Made by a program: the position numbers and the translations under genes. Below the pieces are notes generated by a model. That model was not told the origin of the DNA and searched no databases. It was given only the letters and a program-made list of their open reading frames with translations. Positions 16,666-25,637 of a stretch of 64,000 bases of DNA are shown piece after piece. Positions within the stretch are counted from its first letter, which is position 1; every line of letters begins with the position of its first letter. Source of the DNA: TMED13 sp042090305 (GTDB taxonomy: Bacteria > Pseudomonadota > Alphaproteobacteria > Methylaequorales > Methylaequoraceae); NCBI GenBank assembly GCA_042090305.1, contig JBELJQ010000001.1:62001-126000 (forward strand), read 5' to 3'.

Positions 16666-17189
16666 ATACCTTAGAAAAATTTGAAAAAGAACAACTCGAA
16701 AATTTGAAAGCAGGAAAAAATTTACCTGAGTTCAACCCTGGAGACACAGTAAAGGTTCACTTGAAAGTAAAAGAGGGTGAAAAGGAGAGGATTCAGGTAT
16801 ATGAAGGAGTTTGTATTGCAAAAAAAAATGCTGGAATTAATTCATCATTTACCGTTAGAAAAATTTCATATGGCGAGGGAATAGAAAGAGTATTGCCTTT
16901 GTATTCTCCCCAAATTAGTAAAATTGAACTAGTGAAAAGTGGTGATGTTAGAAGGTCAAAACTCTACTATCTGAGAGGTAGAAGTGGTAAGTCAGCAAGA
17001 ATATCGGAGAAGAATACTTTTGGCCAAGCAATAACCGAAAATAAAAGTGCCCAAAAGATTCCAACAAATGATAAAGAGACAGAAAAAACAAAAGCACTTG
17101 AAAGTAAAAAATCAAAAGATGATTTGAATTTAACTGAAAATAATGAAAACTCTAATCAAGAAAAAATTGATTCAAAGAAAAAGGATTAG
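16662..17189 (+). CDS. rplS: 50S ribosomal protein L19 with basic/acidic tail
   Basis: Residues 1-115 match L19, with FNPGDTVKVHLKVKEGEKER, GVCIAKKNAGINSSFTVRKIS, PLYSPQISKIELVKSGDVRR and KLYYLRGRSGKSARI. The remaining 60 residues are a hydrophilic Lys/Glu/Asn/Ser tail with no predicted fold; E. coli L19 ends at 115. This is the second ribosomal protein in the operon with an added tail. Translation is probably coupled to trmD through ATGA. Confidence 0.96.
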   Translation: MNTLEKFEKEQLENLKAGKNLPEFNPGDTVKVHLKVKEGEKERIQVYEGVCIAKKNAGINSSFTVRKISYGEGIERVLPLYSPQISKIELVKSGDVRRSKLYYLRGRSGKSARISEKNTFGQAITENKSAQKIPTNDKETEKTKALESKKSKDDLNLTENNENSNQEKIDSKKKD

Positions 17190-17209
17190 AGTCTCAAATT
17201 AGTTTAAAC

Positions 17210-18610
17210 ATGCAACCTCAAACAATTTTTGATAAAATCTGGACGAGTCATATAATCAATCAAAATAGGAGTGGCGATTGTCTTATATATATTGATCGGC
17301 ATCTTGTTCACGAAGTTACAAGTCCACAAGCATTTGAAGGTCTAAGAAAAAACAGAAGATCCGTCAGAAGACCCGAACTTACTCTAGCAGTTCCGGATCA
17401 TAATGTTCCCACCAAAAATAGAATTGCTGGGATTTCAGATTCTGACTCCAAAACTCAAGTTGAAACCTTGATTGCTAATTGTGAAGAATTCTCTATTCCT
17501 TATTTTTCTATTAATGACTATAGACAAGGTATAGTTCATATAATAGGGCCAGAACAGGGATTTACATTGCCTGGCACTACATTAGTTTGTGGAGATTCTC
17601 ATACTTCAACTCATGGTGCCTTTGGTTCATTAGCTTTTGGTATTGGAACATCAGAAGTTGAGCATGTTTTATCAACACAAACTCTAATTCAAAAACCCGC
17701 AAAAAATTATCTCATAGAATTTAATAACAAACTTGGAAAAGGTGTTACAGCAAAGGATATTATTATGTATGTAATTGGCAAAATTGGAACAGCAGGTGGT
17801 ACTGGTTTTGTATTTGAATACTCAGGTGATGTAATTGAGTCACTTAGTATGGAAGAAAGAATGACCGTTTGCAACATGTCAATTGAAGCTGGAGCCAGAG
17901 CTGGGTTAATGTCTCCAGATAAAAAAACCTTTGAATACCTAAAAGGAAAGCCTCTTGCTCCAAGAGATATTCAATGGACAAGAGCTGTAGACTATTGGTC
18001 AACACTAAAGAGCGATAAAAATTCATTTTACGATAAAACACTTATAATCGATGCATCTATAATTGAGCCACAAGTAACCTGGGGCACAAGTCCAGAAGAT
18101 GTCCTAACAATAAATTCAACGATTCCTGATCCAGAAACATATTCGAACAATGAAAAAAAAAAATCAGTAATCAGGTCACTTAACTACATGGGTTTAGAAC
18201 CTGGTCAAAGATTAACTGATATTGAAATAGATACTGTTTTTATAGGTTCTTGTACTAATGGAAGAATCGAAGATTTAAGAAAAGCTGCAAAAATTCTTGA
18301 TGGTAGAAAGGTAAATGAGAATGTAAAAGCATTTGTTGTTCCAGGTTCTGGTTTAGTAAAACAAAAAGCAGAACAAGAGGGTCTTCATAGAATATTTATG
18401 TCCTCTGGGTTTGAATGGAGAGATCCTGGATGCTCTATGTGCCTCGCAATGAATGCTGATAAACTAAAGCCTTATGAAAGATGTGCATCCACTTCAAATA
18501 GAAATTTTGAGGGTAGACAAGGAAGATTAGGAAGAACTCATTTAGTAAGCCCAGAAATGGCAGCTGCAGCTGCAATAAAGGGTAAACTTTTTGATGTAAG
18601 GAAAATTTAG
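17210..18610 (+). CDS. leuC: 3-isopropylmalate dehydratase large subunit
   Basis: The iron-sulfur subunit of isopropylmalate isomerase in leucine synthesis. CGDSHTSTHGAFGSLAFGIG is the aconitase-type active-site block. The 4Fe-4S ligands are Cys in GSCTNGRIEDLR and the two Cys of GCSMCLAMN. The 466-residue length is standard for bacterial LeuC. It is followed without a gap by leuD, then leuB. leuA is not in the window. The leu genes directly follow rplS, a frequent alphaproteobacterial arrangement. Confidence 0.97.
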   Translation: MQPQTIFDKIWTSHIINQNRSGDCLIYIDRHLVHEVTSPQAFEGLRKNRRSVRRPELTLAVPDHNVPTKNRIAGISDSDSKTQVETLIANCEEFSIPYFSINDYRQGIVHIIGPEQGFTLPGTTLVCGDSHTSTHGAFGSLAFGIGTSEVEHVLSTQTLIQKPAKNYLIEFNNKLGKGVTAKDIIMYVIGKIGTAGGTGFVFEYSGDVIESLSMEERMTVCNMSIEAGARAGLMSPDKKTFEYLKGKPLAPRDIQWTRAVDYWSTLKSDKNSFYDKTLIIDASIIEPQVTWGTSPEDVLTINSTIPDPETYSNNEKKKSVIRSLNYMGLEPGQRLTDIEIDTVFIGSCTNGRIEDLRKAAKILDGRKVNENVKAFVVPGSGLVKQKAEQEGLHRIFMSSGFEWRDPGCSMCLAMNADKLKPYERCASTSNRNFEGRQGRLGRTHLVSPEMAAAAAIKGKLFDVRKI

Positions 18611-19225
18611 ATGCAAAAGTTCTCAAAAGTTAGCGGTGTTGCCGCACCCATTGAGTTATCTAATATTGATACGGATATGATTATTCCTAAACAATTTCTT
18701 AAAACAATTAAAAGAAGTGGACTTGGCGAGGGGTTGTTTTATGAGATGCGATATGATGAAAAAGGGGTGATCAATAAAGACTTTATATTAAATAAAGATG
18801 AATTTTCAAAAAGTAAAATTATTTTAGCATTTGAAAACTTTGGTTGTGGTTCGTCCAGAGAACATGCTCCTTGGGCATTAAAAGATTTTGGCATAAGTGT
18901 TATAATAGCAATCAGTTATGCAGATATCTTCCACAATAACTGTTTTAAGAATGGTATATTACCGATTAGTTTGGATAAAAAAGAAATAGATTTCTTAATA
19001 CAGAATCTTCCAAACGCTGGCAATCAAATATCAATTGATCTAGAAAATCAATCTATTGTTATTGGCAATAATAGTTTAAATTTTGAAATTGATCCACACA
19101 AGAAAGAATGCCTGTTGAATGGATGGGACGATATTGACCTTACTTTGAAACATCTTGAAAAAATTAATAGCTATGAAACAAATAACCAAAATAAAGAATG
19201 GGTAAGTATTAAAAGAGATGAATAA
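18611..19225 (+). CDS. leuD: 3-isopropylmalate dehydratase small subunit
   Basis: The swivel-domain partner of LeuC. Diagnostic segments are NIDTDMIIPKQFLKTIKRSG, FENFGCGSSREHAPWALKDFG and ADIFHNNCFKNGILPI. The 204-residue length is normal. The ATG follows the leuC stop directly, and the 3' end overlaps leuB by 8 bases, so the three leu genes are translated from one message. Confidence 0.96.
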   Translation: MQKFSKVSGVAAPIELSNIDTDMIIPKQFLKTIKRSGLGEGLFYEMRYDEKGVINKDFILNKDEFSKSKIILAFENFGCGSSREHAPWALKDFGISVIIAISYADIFHNNCFKNGILPISLDKKEIDFLIQNLPNAGNQISIDLENQSIVIGNNSLNFEIDPHKKECLLNGWDDIDLTLKHLEKINSYETNNQNKEWVSIKRDE

Positions 19226-20324
19226 AAATTTTGAAATATCAGCTTTGCCTGGTGATGGAATCGGTGTTGAAATTTATTTAGAGGCAAAAAAGATACTCAA
19301 CTGGATTGATAACGAGAGTAAGTATTCATTAAGAGTATCTGAGATGTCTGTAGGGGGTGATTCTATTGATAAATATGATGAACCCCTTACCAGTGAAACT
19401 CTACAAAAGCTTTTAGTTTCTGATGCTATTCTTTTAGGAGCTGTTGGAGGACCAAAATGGGAGAAACTTCCATTTGATAGAAGACCAGAAAGGGGGCTGC
19501 TAAAAATTAGAAAGGAGCTTGATTTATTTGCTAACTTCAGGCCAGCAATTGTTTTTAATTCTCTTATTTCAGCATCAACTCTAAAACCAGAAATAATCAA
19601 AGAGTTAGATATTATGATAATCAGAGAATTAACTGGCGGTATATACTTTGGTGAACCAAGGGGTATAAAAAAAATAGACGAAAACAATTATGAGGGTTTT
19701 AATACTCTGGTCTACCAATCAGAAGAAATAAGAAGAATTGCAAGGGTTGCCTTTGAAACTGCTAAAACAAGAAACAATAAATTATGTTCGATTGACAAAG
19801 CAAATGTTCTTGAATCTACAGAATTATGGAGAAATACAGTTATTGAAATAAGTAAAGATTATCCAGAAGTAAAGTTGGAACATATGTATGTAGATAATGC
19901 TTCAATGCAACTTGTAAGAAACCCCAAACAGTTTGATGTAATTGTTACTACTAATATGTTTGGTGATATTATTTCAGATTGTGCTTCAATGTTAACGGGT
20001 TCGCTTGGGATGCTTCCTTCAGCATCAATAGGTATCAGTAAACAAGGAAAAAAAAGTGCAATGTATGAACCGGTTCACGGATCTGCGCCTGACATCGCAG
20101 GAAAGTCTATAGCTAATCCATTAGCTATGATTCTAAGTATATCAATGATGTTCAAATATTCCTTTGATGATGAACTTATTGCAAATTTAATTAATAAAAG
20201 TGTTAATCTTGTTTTAGATAAAGGTTATAGAACTAAAGATATTTTTTCTGAAGGATGTAAATTATTATCTACATCTGAAATGGGAGATGCTGTATTAGAG
20301 GAATTAAAAAATGAAAAATTATAA
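19218..20324 (+). CDS. leuB: 3-isopropylmalate dehydrogenase
   Basis: NAD-dependent oxidative decarboxylase of the leucine pathway, 368 residues. It shows ALPGDGIGVEI at the N-terminus, GAVGGPKWEKLP, the substrate-binding arginines in RPERGLLKIRKEL, RELTGGIYFGEPRG, the metal-binding NMFGDIISDCASMLTGSLGM and the cofactor loop EPVHGSAPDIAGK. It overlaps leuD by 8 bases and asd by 14 bases. Confidence 0.97.
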   Translation: MNKNFEISALPGDGIGVEIYLEAKKILNWIDNESKYSLRVSEMSVGGDSIDKYDEPLTSETLQKLLVSDAILLGAVGGPKWEKLPFDRRPERGLLKIRKELDLFANFRPAIVFNSLISASTLKPEIIKELDIMIIRELTGGIYFGEPRGIKKIDENNYEGFNTLVYQSEEIRRIARVAFETAKTRNNKLCSIDKANVLESTELWRNTVIEISKDYPEVKLEHMYVDNASMQLVRNPKQFDVIVTTNMFGDIISDCASMLTGSLGMLPSASIGISKQGKKSAMYEPVHGSAPDIAGKSIANPLAMILSISMMFKYSFDDELIANLINKSVNLVLDKGYRTKDIFSEGCKLLSTSEMGDAVLEELKNEKL

Positions 20325-21327
20325 TATTGCGGTTGTGGGGGCCACAGGAAATGTCGGTAGAGAAATTCTCAATATTTTGGACTCAAGAAATTTTCCAATA
20401 GATAAATTATATGCAATCGCTTCAACTAAATCAGAAGGCACTAAACTCAGTTATGGAAATGATAAGGAAATTGAAGTTAAATCCTTAGATAAATTTGACT
20501 TCAAGGAGGTTGACATAGTTCTATCTTCCCCTGGTTCAAAAATATCAAAACAGTTTGTACCAAAAGCAACAAAAATGGGTGCTATTGTAATAGATAATAC
20601 TTCGTACTATAGAATGTCAAAAGATGTTCCACTAATAGTTCCAGAGGTAAATCCAGGTGACTTAAAAAGTTTTAAAAAAAAGAGGATTATTGCTAACCCT
20701 AATTGCTCCACAATTCAAATGGCTGTTGCATTAAAACCTATTGATGATTTATTTAAAATCAAAAAAATAATTGTATCAACATATCAATCAACCTCTGGTG
20801 CTGGTAAACTTGCAATGGAAGAATTATTTCACCAAACACTTGATGTCTATAAAAACAAACCCCTTAAAACAAAGATGTTTACAAAAAGAATTGCATTTAA
20901 TTTGATTCCCCACATAGATGAATTCATAGAAAATGGAGATACAAAAGAAGAGAATAAAATGATTGAAGAAACCCAAAAAATACTTAATAAGAAGATTGAA
21001 ATCTTCTCTACTTGCATACGAGTTCCAGTATTTGTTGGGCATGGCGAGTCTATTTATCTCGAGACTGAAAAAAATATAGATTTAAAAAAGCTGACTTCTA
21101 AAATAAAAAAAATGGAAGGACTTACTTTGGTTAATGAACCAGTTGATGGAGGATACATTACTCCAGATGAGTCTGCGGGTGAAGACAATGTTTTTATAAG
21201 TAGAATGAGACTAGGAAGAGTTAAAAACTCTTTGGGTTTGTGGGTTGTTGCAGATAATTTAAGAAAAGGAGCAGCATTAAACTCAGTTCAAATAGCAGAA
21301 TTATTGATAAAAAAAGAGGCTAAGTAA
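20311..21327 (+). CDS. asd: Aspartate-semialdehyde dehydrogenase
   Basis: Reduces aspartyl phosphate to the semialdehyde, precursor of lysine/diaminopimelate, threonine and methionine. The 338-residue protein has the Rossmann start VVGATGNVGREIL, the catalytic Cys in IANPNCSTIQM, the STYQSTSGAGKLAMEEL loop and the VFVGHGESIYLE segment with the acid/base His. Products supply DapF/LysA and MetX, all encoded here. Its stop shares a base with the next ATG (TAATG). Confidence 0.97.
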   Translation: MKNYNIAVVGATGNVGREILNILDSRNFPIDKLYAIASTKSEGTKLSYGNDKEIEVKSLDKFDFKEVDIVLSSPGSKISKQFVPKATKMGAIVIDNTSYYRMSKDVPLIVPEVNPGDLKSFKKKRIIANPNCSTIQMAVALKPIDDLFKIKKIIVSTYQSTSGAGKLAMEELFHQTLDVYKNKPLKTKMFTKRIAFNLIPHIDEFIENGDTKEENKMIEETQKILNKKIEIFSTCIRVPVFVGHGESIYLETEKNIDLKKLTSKIKKMEGLTLVNEPVDGGYITPDESAGEDNVFISRMRLGRVKNSLGLWVVADNLRKGAALNSVQIAELLIKKEAK

Positions 21328-22367
21328 TGAAAAATTTTAAAAGTAGATACTTTGAAGATTATATTGTTGGAGAGGAAATAGAACACAGCGTTCCAAGAAC
21401 TATAACAGAAGGAGATGTTGCTCTATATTTAGCAACAACAGGTAGTAGGTTCGCAATTAATTATTCTAAGGAATTTTCAAAAAAGATAGGATACGATAAA
21501 ACACCCGTTGACGATATCTTATTATTTCACATGGTTTTTGGCAGAACTGTTCCAGATTTATCACTAAACGCAATTGCTAACTTAGGTTATGCTGGTGTAA
21601 AGTTTGTTAAACCAGTTTATATTGGAGATACTGTGAGTGCAAAATCAAAAATAGTAGGAGTCAAACAAAATTCTAATGGTAAAACTGGTACGGTTTATGT
21701 TGAATCAACTGGTAGAAATCAAGATGGTGAAATTGTACTGACCTACTACAGGTGGTTGATGATGAGAAAAAAGAAGGAGGGGATGATTGAATCTTTTGAA
21801 AATAAAGTTCCTAAGTTACCTCAATTTGTTAGCCATGAAGAATTTCATGTTCCCGAAAACCTTCAATTGGATGAATGGTCTACCAAAGTAACTGGTAGTA
21901 CTTTTTTCTTTGATGATTATGAGGTTGATGAAGAAATAGATCACCTTGATGGTCAAACAATTGAAGAAGCTGAACATCAAATTGCAACACGTCTTTATCA
22001 AAATAATGCAAGAGTTCACTTTAATCAACATATTGAGAAAGGTGGAAGGTTTGGAAAAAGAATAATATATGGAGGATATATAATTTCTTTAGCAAGAGCT
22101 ATAAGCTGTAATGGATTAGCCAATGCTTTTAAAGTTGCTGCCATTCATTCTGGAAAACACTCTGCACCATCATTTTCTGGAGACACAATTTATGCTTGGT
22201 CTAAAATAGTTGACAAAAATAAAATCAACAGTGAAATAGGTTCATTGACTCTTCGAACAATAGCATCTAAAAATCTTTCCGAAGTTAACTTCCCTAGTTC
22301 TGAAAATTTATCAGATAATATTGTTCTTGACTTAAATTATTCAGTATTCATACCCATCAGAAATTGA
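21327..22367 (+). CDS. Two-domain MaoC hydratase, mesaconyl-CoA hydratase-like
   Basis: A 346-residue protein with two hot-dog domains (about 5-150 and 180-340). It resembles the double-MaoC family that includes mesaconyl-CoA hydratase (Mcd) of the ethylmalonyl-CoA pathway. Recognisable blocks are FEDYIVGEEIEHSVPRTITE, GSRFAINYS, NLGYAGVKFVKPVYIGDTV and, in the second domain, ARVHFNQHIEKGGRFGKRIIYGGYIISLA. Homologues occur beside sdhC in other alphaproteobacteria. No crotonyl-CoA carboxylase/reductase is visible here, so a complete ethylmalonyl-CoA pathway cannot be inferred; substrate assignment is tentative. Confidence 0.75.
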   Translation: MKNFKSRYFEDYIVGEEIEHSVPRTITEGDVALYLATTGSRFAINYSKEFSKKIGYDKTPVDDILLFHMVFGRTVPDLSLNAIANLGYAGVKFVKPVYIGDTVSAKSKIVGVKQNSNGKTGTVYVESTGRNQDGEIVLTYYRWLMMRKKKEGMIESFENKVPKLPQFVSHEEFHVPENLQLDEWSTKVTGSTFFFDDYEVDEEIDHLDGQTIEEAEHQIATRLYQNNARVHFNQHIEKGGRFGKRIIYGGYIISLARAISCNGLANAFKVAAIHSGKHSAPSFSGDTIYAWSKIVDKNKINSEIGSLTLRTIASKNLSEVNFPSSENLSDNIVLDLNYSVFIPIRN

Positions 22368-22370
22368 ATT

Positions 22371-22754
22371 ATGAAAAAACAAAATTTACCATTATCCCCT
22401 CATCTTCAAATCTATAAACCTCAGATAACTTCTATTCTATCAATATCACACAGGGTTTCAGGATTTTTTCTTAGTATTTCAATCATTTTATCAGTAATAA
22501 TGCTGTTAGCTCTTTCTCTAGGAGAAAACCAATATAATTTTATTGTTTCGTTATTTACTAAATATCCACTGAAACTGATTTTTTACCCAATAATCTTTGG
22601 CTTTTCCTACCACATGTTAAATGGTTTTAGACATATTTTATGGGATTTTGGTTATTTAATAAGTAACAGAGCTGCTGAACTATCAGGTTATTTTATTATC
22701 ATTCTATCTATTATAATTAGTGTTTTTACAATTAAAACAAGTGGTTTAGTTTAA
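22371..22754 (+). CDS. sdhC: Succinate dehydrogenase cytochrome b556 subunit
   Basis: Membrane anchor subunit of complex II with three predicted spans. The N-terminus PLSPHLQIYKPQITSILSISHRVSGFFL is the SdhC signature, including the quinone-site Ser and Arg. HMLNGFRHILWDFG provides the haem b histidine. 127 residues is normal. The stop shares a base with the sdhD start (TAATG). First gene of sdhCDAB. Confidence 0.95.
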   Translation: MKKQNLPLSPHLQIYKPQITSILSISHRVSGFFLSISIILSVIMLLALSLGENQYNFIVSLFTKYPLKLIFYPIIFGFSYHMLNGFRHILWDFGYLISNRAAELSGYFIIILSIIISVFTIKTSGLV

Positions 22755-23083
22755 TGAATATTTCTTATAAAACAAAGTGGATAATTCAAAAAATCTCCGT
22801 AATATTATTCTTAATCCTTGCTTTATCATTAATTTTTCTAGGGAAAAATGTTAATTTTTATGACTACCAAAGTGCTTTAAACTTTGTAAAAATAAAATTA
22901 AATGCACTCATTATTTTTTTACTAATTTCAACAATAATAATTCATTTTAATATTGGTGTTTCTTCAATAATTGATGATTACTTTCATGATGGCGTTAAAA
23001 AAACAATTTTACTTTTAAAAAATTTTTTACTGGTTGTTTTATTTACTATAACAATATTAAGCTTATATATAATTATAAAATAA
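22754..23083 (+). CDS. sdhD: Succinate dehydrogenase membrane anchor subunit
   Basis: A 109-residue, three-span membrane protein between sdhC and sdhA, the position of SdhD. The second span contains IIIHFNIGVSSIIDDYFHDGVKK, where the His is a candidate haem ligand and the DDY segment a quinone-site Tyr. SdhD proteins diverge quickly, so the call relies on size, topology, this motif and operon position. Confidence 0.9.
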   Translation: MNISYKTKWIIQKISVILFLILALSLIFLGKNVNFYDYQSALNFVKIKLNALIIFLLISTIIIHFNIGVSSIIDDYFHDGVKKTILLLKNFLLVVLFTITILSLYIIIK

Positions 23084-23087
23084 GATT

Positions 23088-24866
23088 ATGGAAATTGAAT
23101 ATTTAGAGTATGACGTAGTCGTAGTGGGCGCTGGCGGTTCTGGACTAAGAGCAGCTATGGGCTGCGCTTCTTCGGGACTTAATACCGCTTGTGTATCAAA
23201 AGTTTTCCCTACTAGAAGTCATACAGTAGCTGCCCAAGGCGGGATCAGTGCAGCCCTAGGAAATATGGGTGAGGACGATTGGAAATGGCATATGTACGAT
23301 ACTGTAAAAGGTTCAGATTGGCTTGGTGATCAAGATGCAATAGCATTTATGTGTAAAGAGGCACCACAAGCTGTGATAGAGTTAGAGCATTTCGGTGTTC
23401 CCTTTTCAAGAACAGAAAAAGGAATGATATATCAAAGACCCTTCGGGGGTATGACAACTCATTTTGGAAAAGGAACTGCGCAAAGGACATGTGCGGCAGC
23501 GGATAGAACCGGTCATGCAATGCTTCACACCCTTTACCAAAAATCTTTATCATATAATACTAATTTTTATATTGAACACTTTGTAGTCGACTTGATATTT
23601 AATGATAAGAATGAATGTTGTGGGGTTTTGTCATTTAATTTACATGATGGAAAATTTTATGTTTTTTCTTCAAAGATGGTAATTTTAGCAACAGGGGGAT
23701 ATGGAAGAGCCTACTTCTCTTGTACGTCAGCTCATACCTGTACAGGTGATGGCGGGGCAATGGTTCTTAGAGCTGGCTTGCCTTTACAAGATATGGAGTT
23801 TACACAGTTTCACCCAACCGGAATTTATGGAGTGGGTGTATTAATAACAGAGGGAGCAAGAGGTGAAGGTGGTTACTTGACAAATTCAGAGGGTGAACGT
23901 TTTATGGAAAGGTACGCACCAAATGCAAAAGATCTTGCCAGTAGAGATGTTGTTTCACGTTCGATGACCACAGAAATTGAAGAAGGAAGAGGTTGTGGAT
24001 CTTTGAAAGACCATATACATCTAAACCTTCATCATTTAGACCATAAAGTATTAGAAGAAAAGCTACCCGGTATCACTGAGTCTGCTAGAATTTTTGCAGG
24101 AGTGGATGTTAAAAAAGAGCCTATTCCTGTTCAGCCAACCGTTCACTACAATATGGGTGGAATACCAACTAACATTTATGGTGAAGTCATTAATCTGGAT
24201 AAAAATGGATTGGACAGAAAAGTGAAAGGCTTAATGTCCATTGGTGAAGCGGCTTGTGTGTCAGTGCACGGTGCCAACAGACTTGGTTCTAATTCACTTC
24301 TTGATCTTGTTGTATTTGGAAAATCTGCAGCAAATAGATGTGGAGAAATCATAAATCCAAAAGCAAAAAATAAAAAAATAAAAGAAGAGTTTTTCATGGA
24401 TATACTAGAAAGGTTTCAAAAACTTCAAAACTCAAAAGGGACAAAATCCGTCTCCAAAATTAGAATAGAAATGCAACATACAATGCAAAATTTTTGCCCT
24501 GTCTACAGATCTGAAAAAAAAATGAAGAAAGGAAAAGCTATTCTACTCGATTTACTAGACCAAACTAAAAATTTAAAAATTACCGATAAGAGTTTAATTT
24601 GGAATACAGAAATAGTGGAGGCATTTGAACTCCAAAATCTTCTTCTTCAGTCAATAGCAAGCATCGAAGCCGCTTTAGAAAGAAAAGAAAGTAGAGGTGC
24701 TCATGCAAGAGATGATTTTAAGAAAAGAAATGACAAAAAATGGTTGAGGCACCTACTCACCTACATTGATTTGGACGGATCAGCAAAAATAAAGTCAAGA
24801 GATGTTAGCCTTAAAACAAAGTCAAAAGAAATAAAAACGATTGAACCTAAGGCAAGAGTTTATTAA
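23088..24866 (+). CDS. sdhA: Succinate dehydrogenase flavoprotein subunit
   Basis: Catalytic FAD subunit (592 residues) oxidising succinate to fumarate. VVVGAGGSGLRAAMG binds the ADP part of FAD; FPTRSHTVAAQGG contains the His to which FAD is covalently attached. Active-site segments are TQFHPTGIYGVG, ITEGARGEGGYL, RDVVSRSMT and PTVHYNMGGIPTN. GEAACVSVHGANRLGSNSLLDL and the C-terminal RKESRGAHARDDF complete the match. It links the TCA cycle to the respiratory quinone pool. Confidence 0.98.
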   Translation: MEIEYLEYDVVVVGAGGSGLRAAMGCASSGLNTACVSKVFPTRSHTVAAQGGISAALGNMGEDDWKWHMYDTVKGSDWLGDQDAIAFMCKEAPQAVIELEHFGVPFSRTEKGMIYQRPFGGMTTHFGKGTAQRTCAAADRTGHAMLHTLYQKSLSYNTNFYIEHFVVDLIFNDKNECCGVLSFNLHDGKFYVFSSKMVILATGGYGRAYFSCTSAHTCTGDGGAMVLRAGLPLQDMEFTQFHPTGIYGVGVLITEGARGEGGYLTNSEGERFMERYAPNAKDLASRDVVSRSMTTEIEEGRGCGSLKDHIHLNLHHLDHKVLEEKLPGITESARIFAGVDVKKEPIPVQPTVHYNMGGIPTNIYGEVINLDKNGLDRKVKGLMSIGEAACVSVHGANRLGSNSLLDLVVFGKSAANRCGEIINPKAKNKKIKEEFFMDILERFQKLQNSKGTKSVSKIRIEMQHTMQNFCPVYRSEKKMKKGKAILLDLLDQTKNLKITDKSLIWNTEIVEAFELQNLLLQSIASIEAALERKESRGAHARDDFKKRNDKKWLRHLLTYIDLDGSAKIKSRDVSLKTKSKEIKTIEPKARVY

Positions 24867-24875
24867 ATTTATATT

Positions 24876-25634
24876 ATGGTCAATTTAGCACTACCTAATA
24901 ATTCTAAAATAACCGAAGGCAAAACCTATGGTAAAGATGGGAAAAATATGATTGTCTTTAACGTTTACAGATGGAACAGAGAAGACAATAGAAACCCAAG
25001 GATCGATAAATACTACGTAAATAAAAAGAAATTAGGGCCAATGACATTGGATGCACTTATGTTCATAAAAAACGATCTAGATCCTTCACTTACATTTAGA
25101 AGATCATGTAGAGAAGGAATATGTGGTTCATGCTCAATGAATATTAATGGAACCAACACCCTAGCTTGCTTAAAACCTATCGAAGGAAAAGAAATAAATA
25201 TATACCCCCTACCACACATGAAAGTAATTAAAGACCTGGTTCCTGATTTAAGCGAGTTTTATGAACAGTATAAATCAATTGAACCATGGCTTAAAAATAA
25301 TTCGAACACTAAAAAAGAAAGAAAACAAAGTCAAATTGAGAGAAAAGAACTTGATGGCCTATATGAATGTGTCTTATGCGCATGCTGCTCTACATCATGC
25401 CCAAGTTATTGGTGGAATGGTGATAAGTTTCTCGGCCCAGCCGTTCTCCTTCAAGCATATAGATTTATTGTCGATAGTAGAGATAATGATAGAGAGAAAA
25501 GACTAAAAAAACTCGAAGATAAATTTAAACTATATAGATGCCATACAATAATGAATTGTACGAAAACCTGTCCGAAAAATTTAAACCCAGCAAAAGCAAT
25601 CAGTGAAATAAAAAAACTTCAAGTATCCTCCTAA
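24876..25634 (+). CDS. sdhB: Succinate dehydrogenase iron-sulfur subunit
   Basis: Electron-transfer subunit of complex II, 252 residues. The plant-type 2Fe-2S cluster uses Cys78, Cys83, Cys86 and Cys98 (SCREGICGSCSMN and LACLK). The C-terminal domain has the two ferredoxin motifs CVLCACCSTSCPSYW and CHTIMNCTKTCPKNLNPAKA for the 4Fe-4S and 3Fe-4S clusters. It ends 3 bases before the zapE start. Confidence 0.98.
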   Translation: MVNLALPNNSKITEGKTYGKDGKNMIVFNVYRWNREDNRNPRIDKYYVNKKKLGPMTLDALMFIKNDLDPSLTFRRSCREGICGSCSMNINGTNTLACLKPIEGKEINIYPLPHMKVIKDLVPDLSEFYEQYKSIEPWLKNNSNTKKERKQSQIERKELDGLYECVLCACCSTSCPSYWWNGDKFLGPAVLLQAYRFIVDSRDNDREKRLKKLEDKFKLYRCHTIMNCTKTCPKNLNPAKAISEIKKLQVSS

Positions 25635-25637
25635 ACC

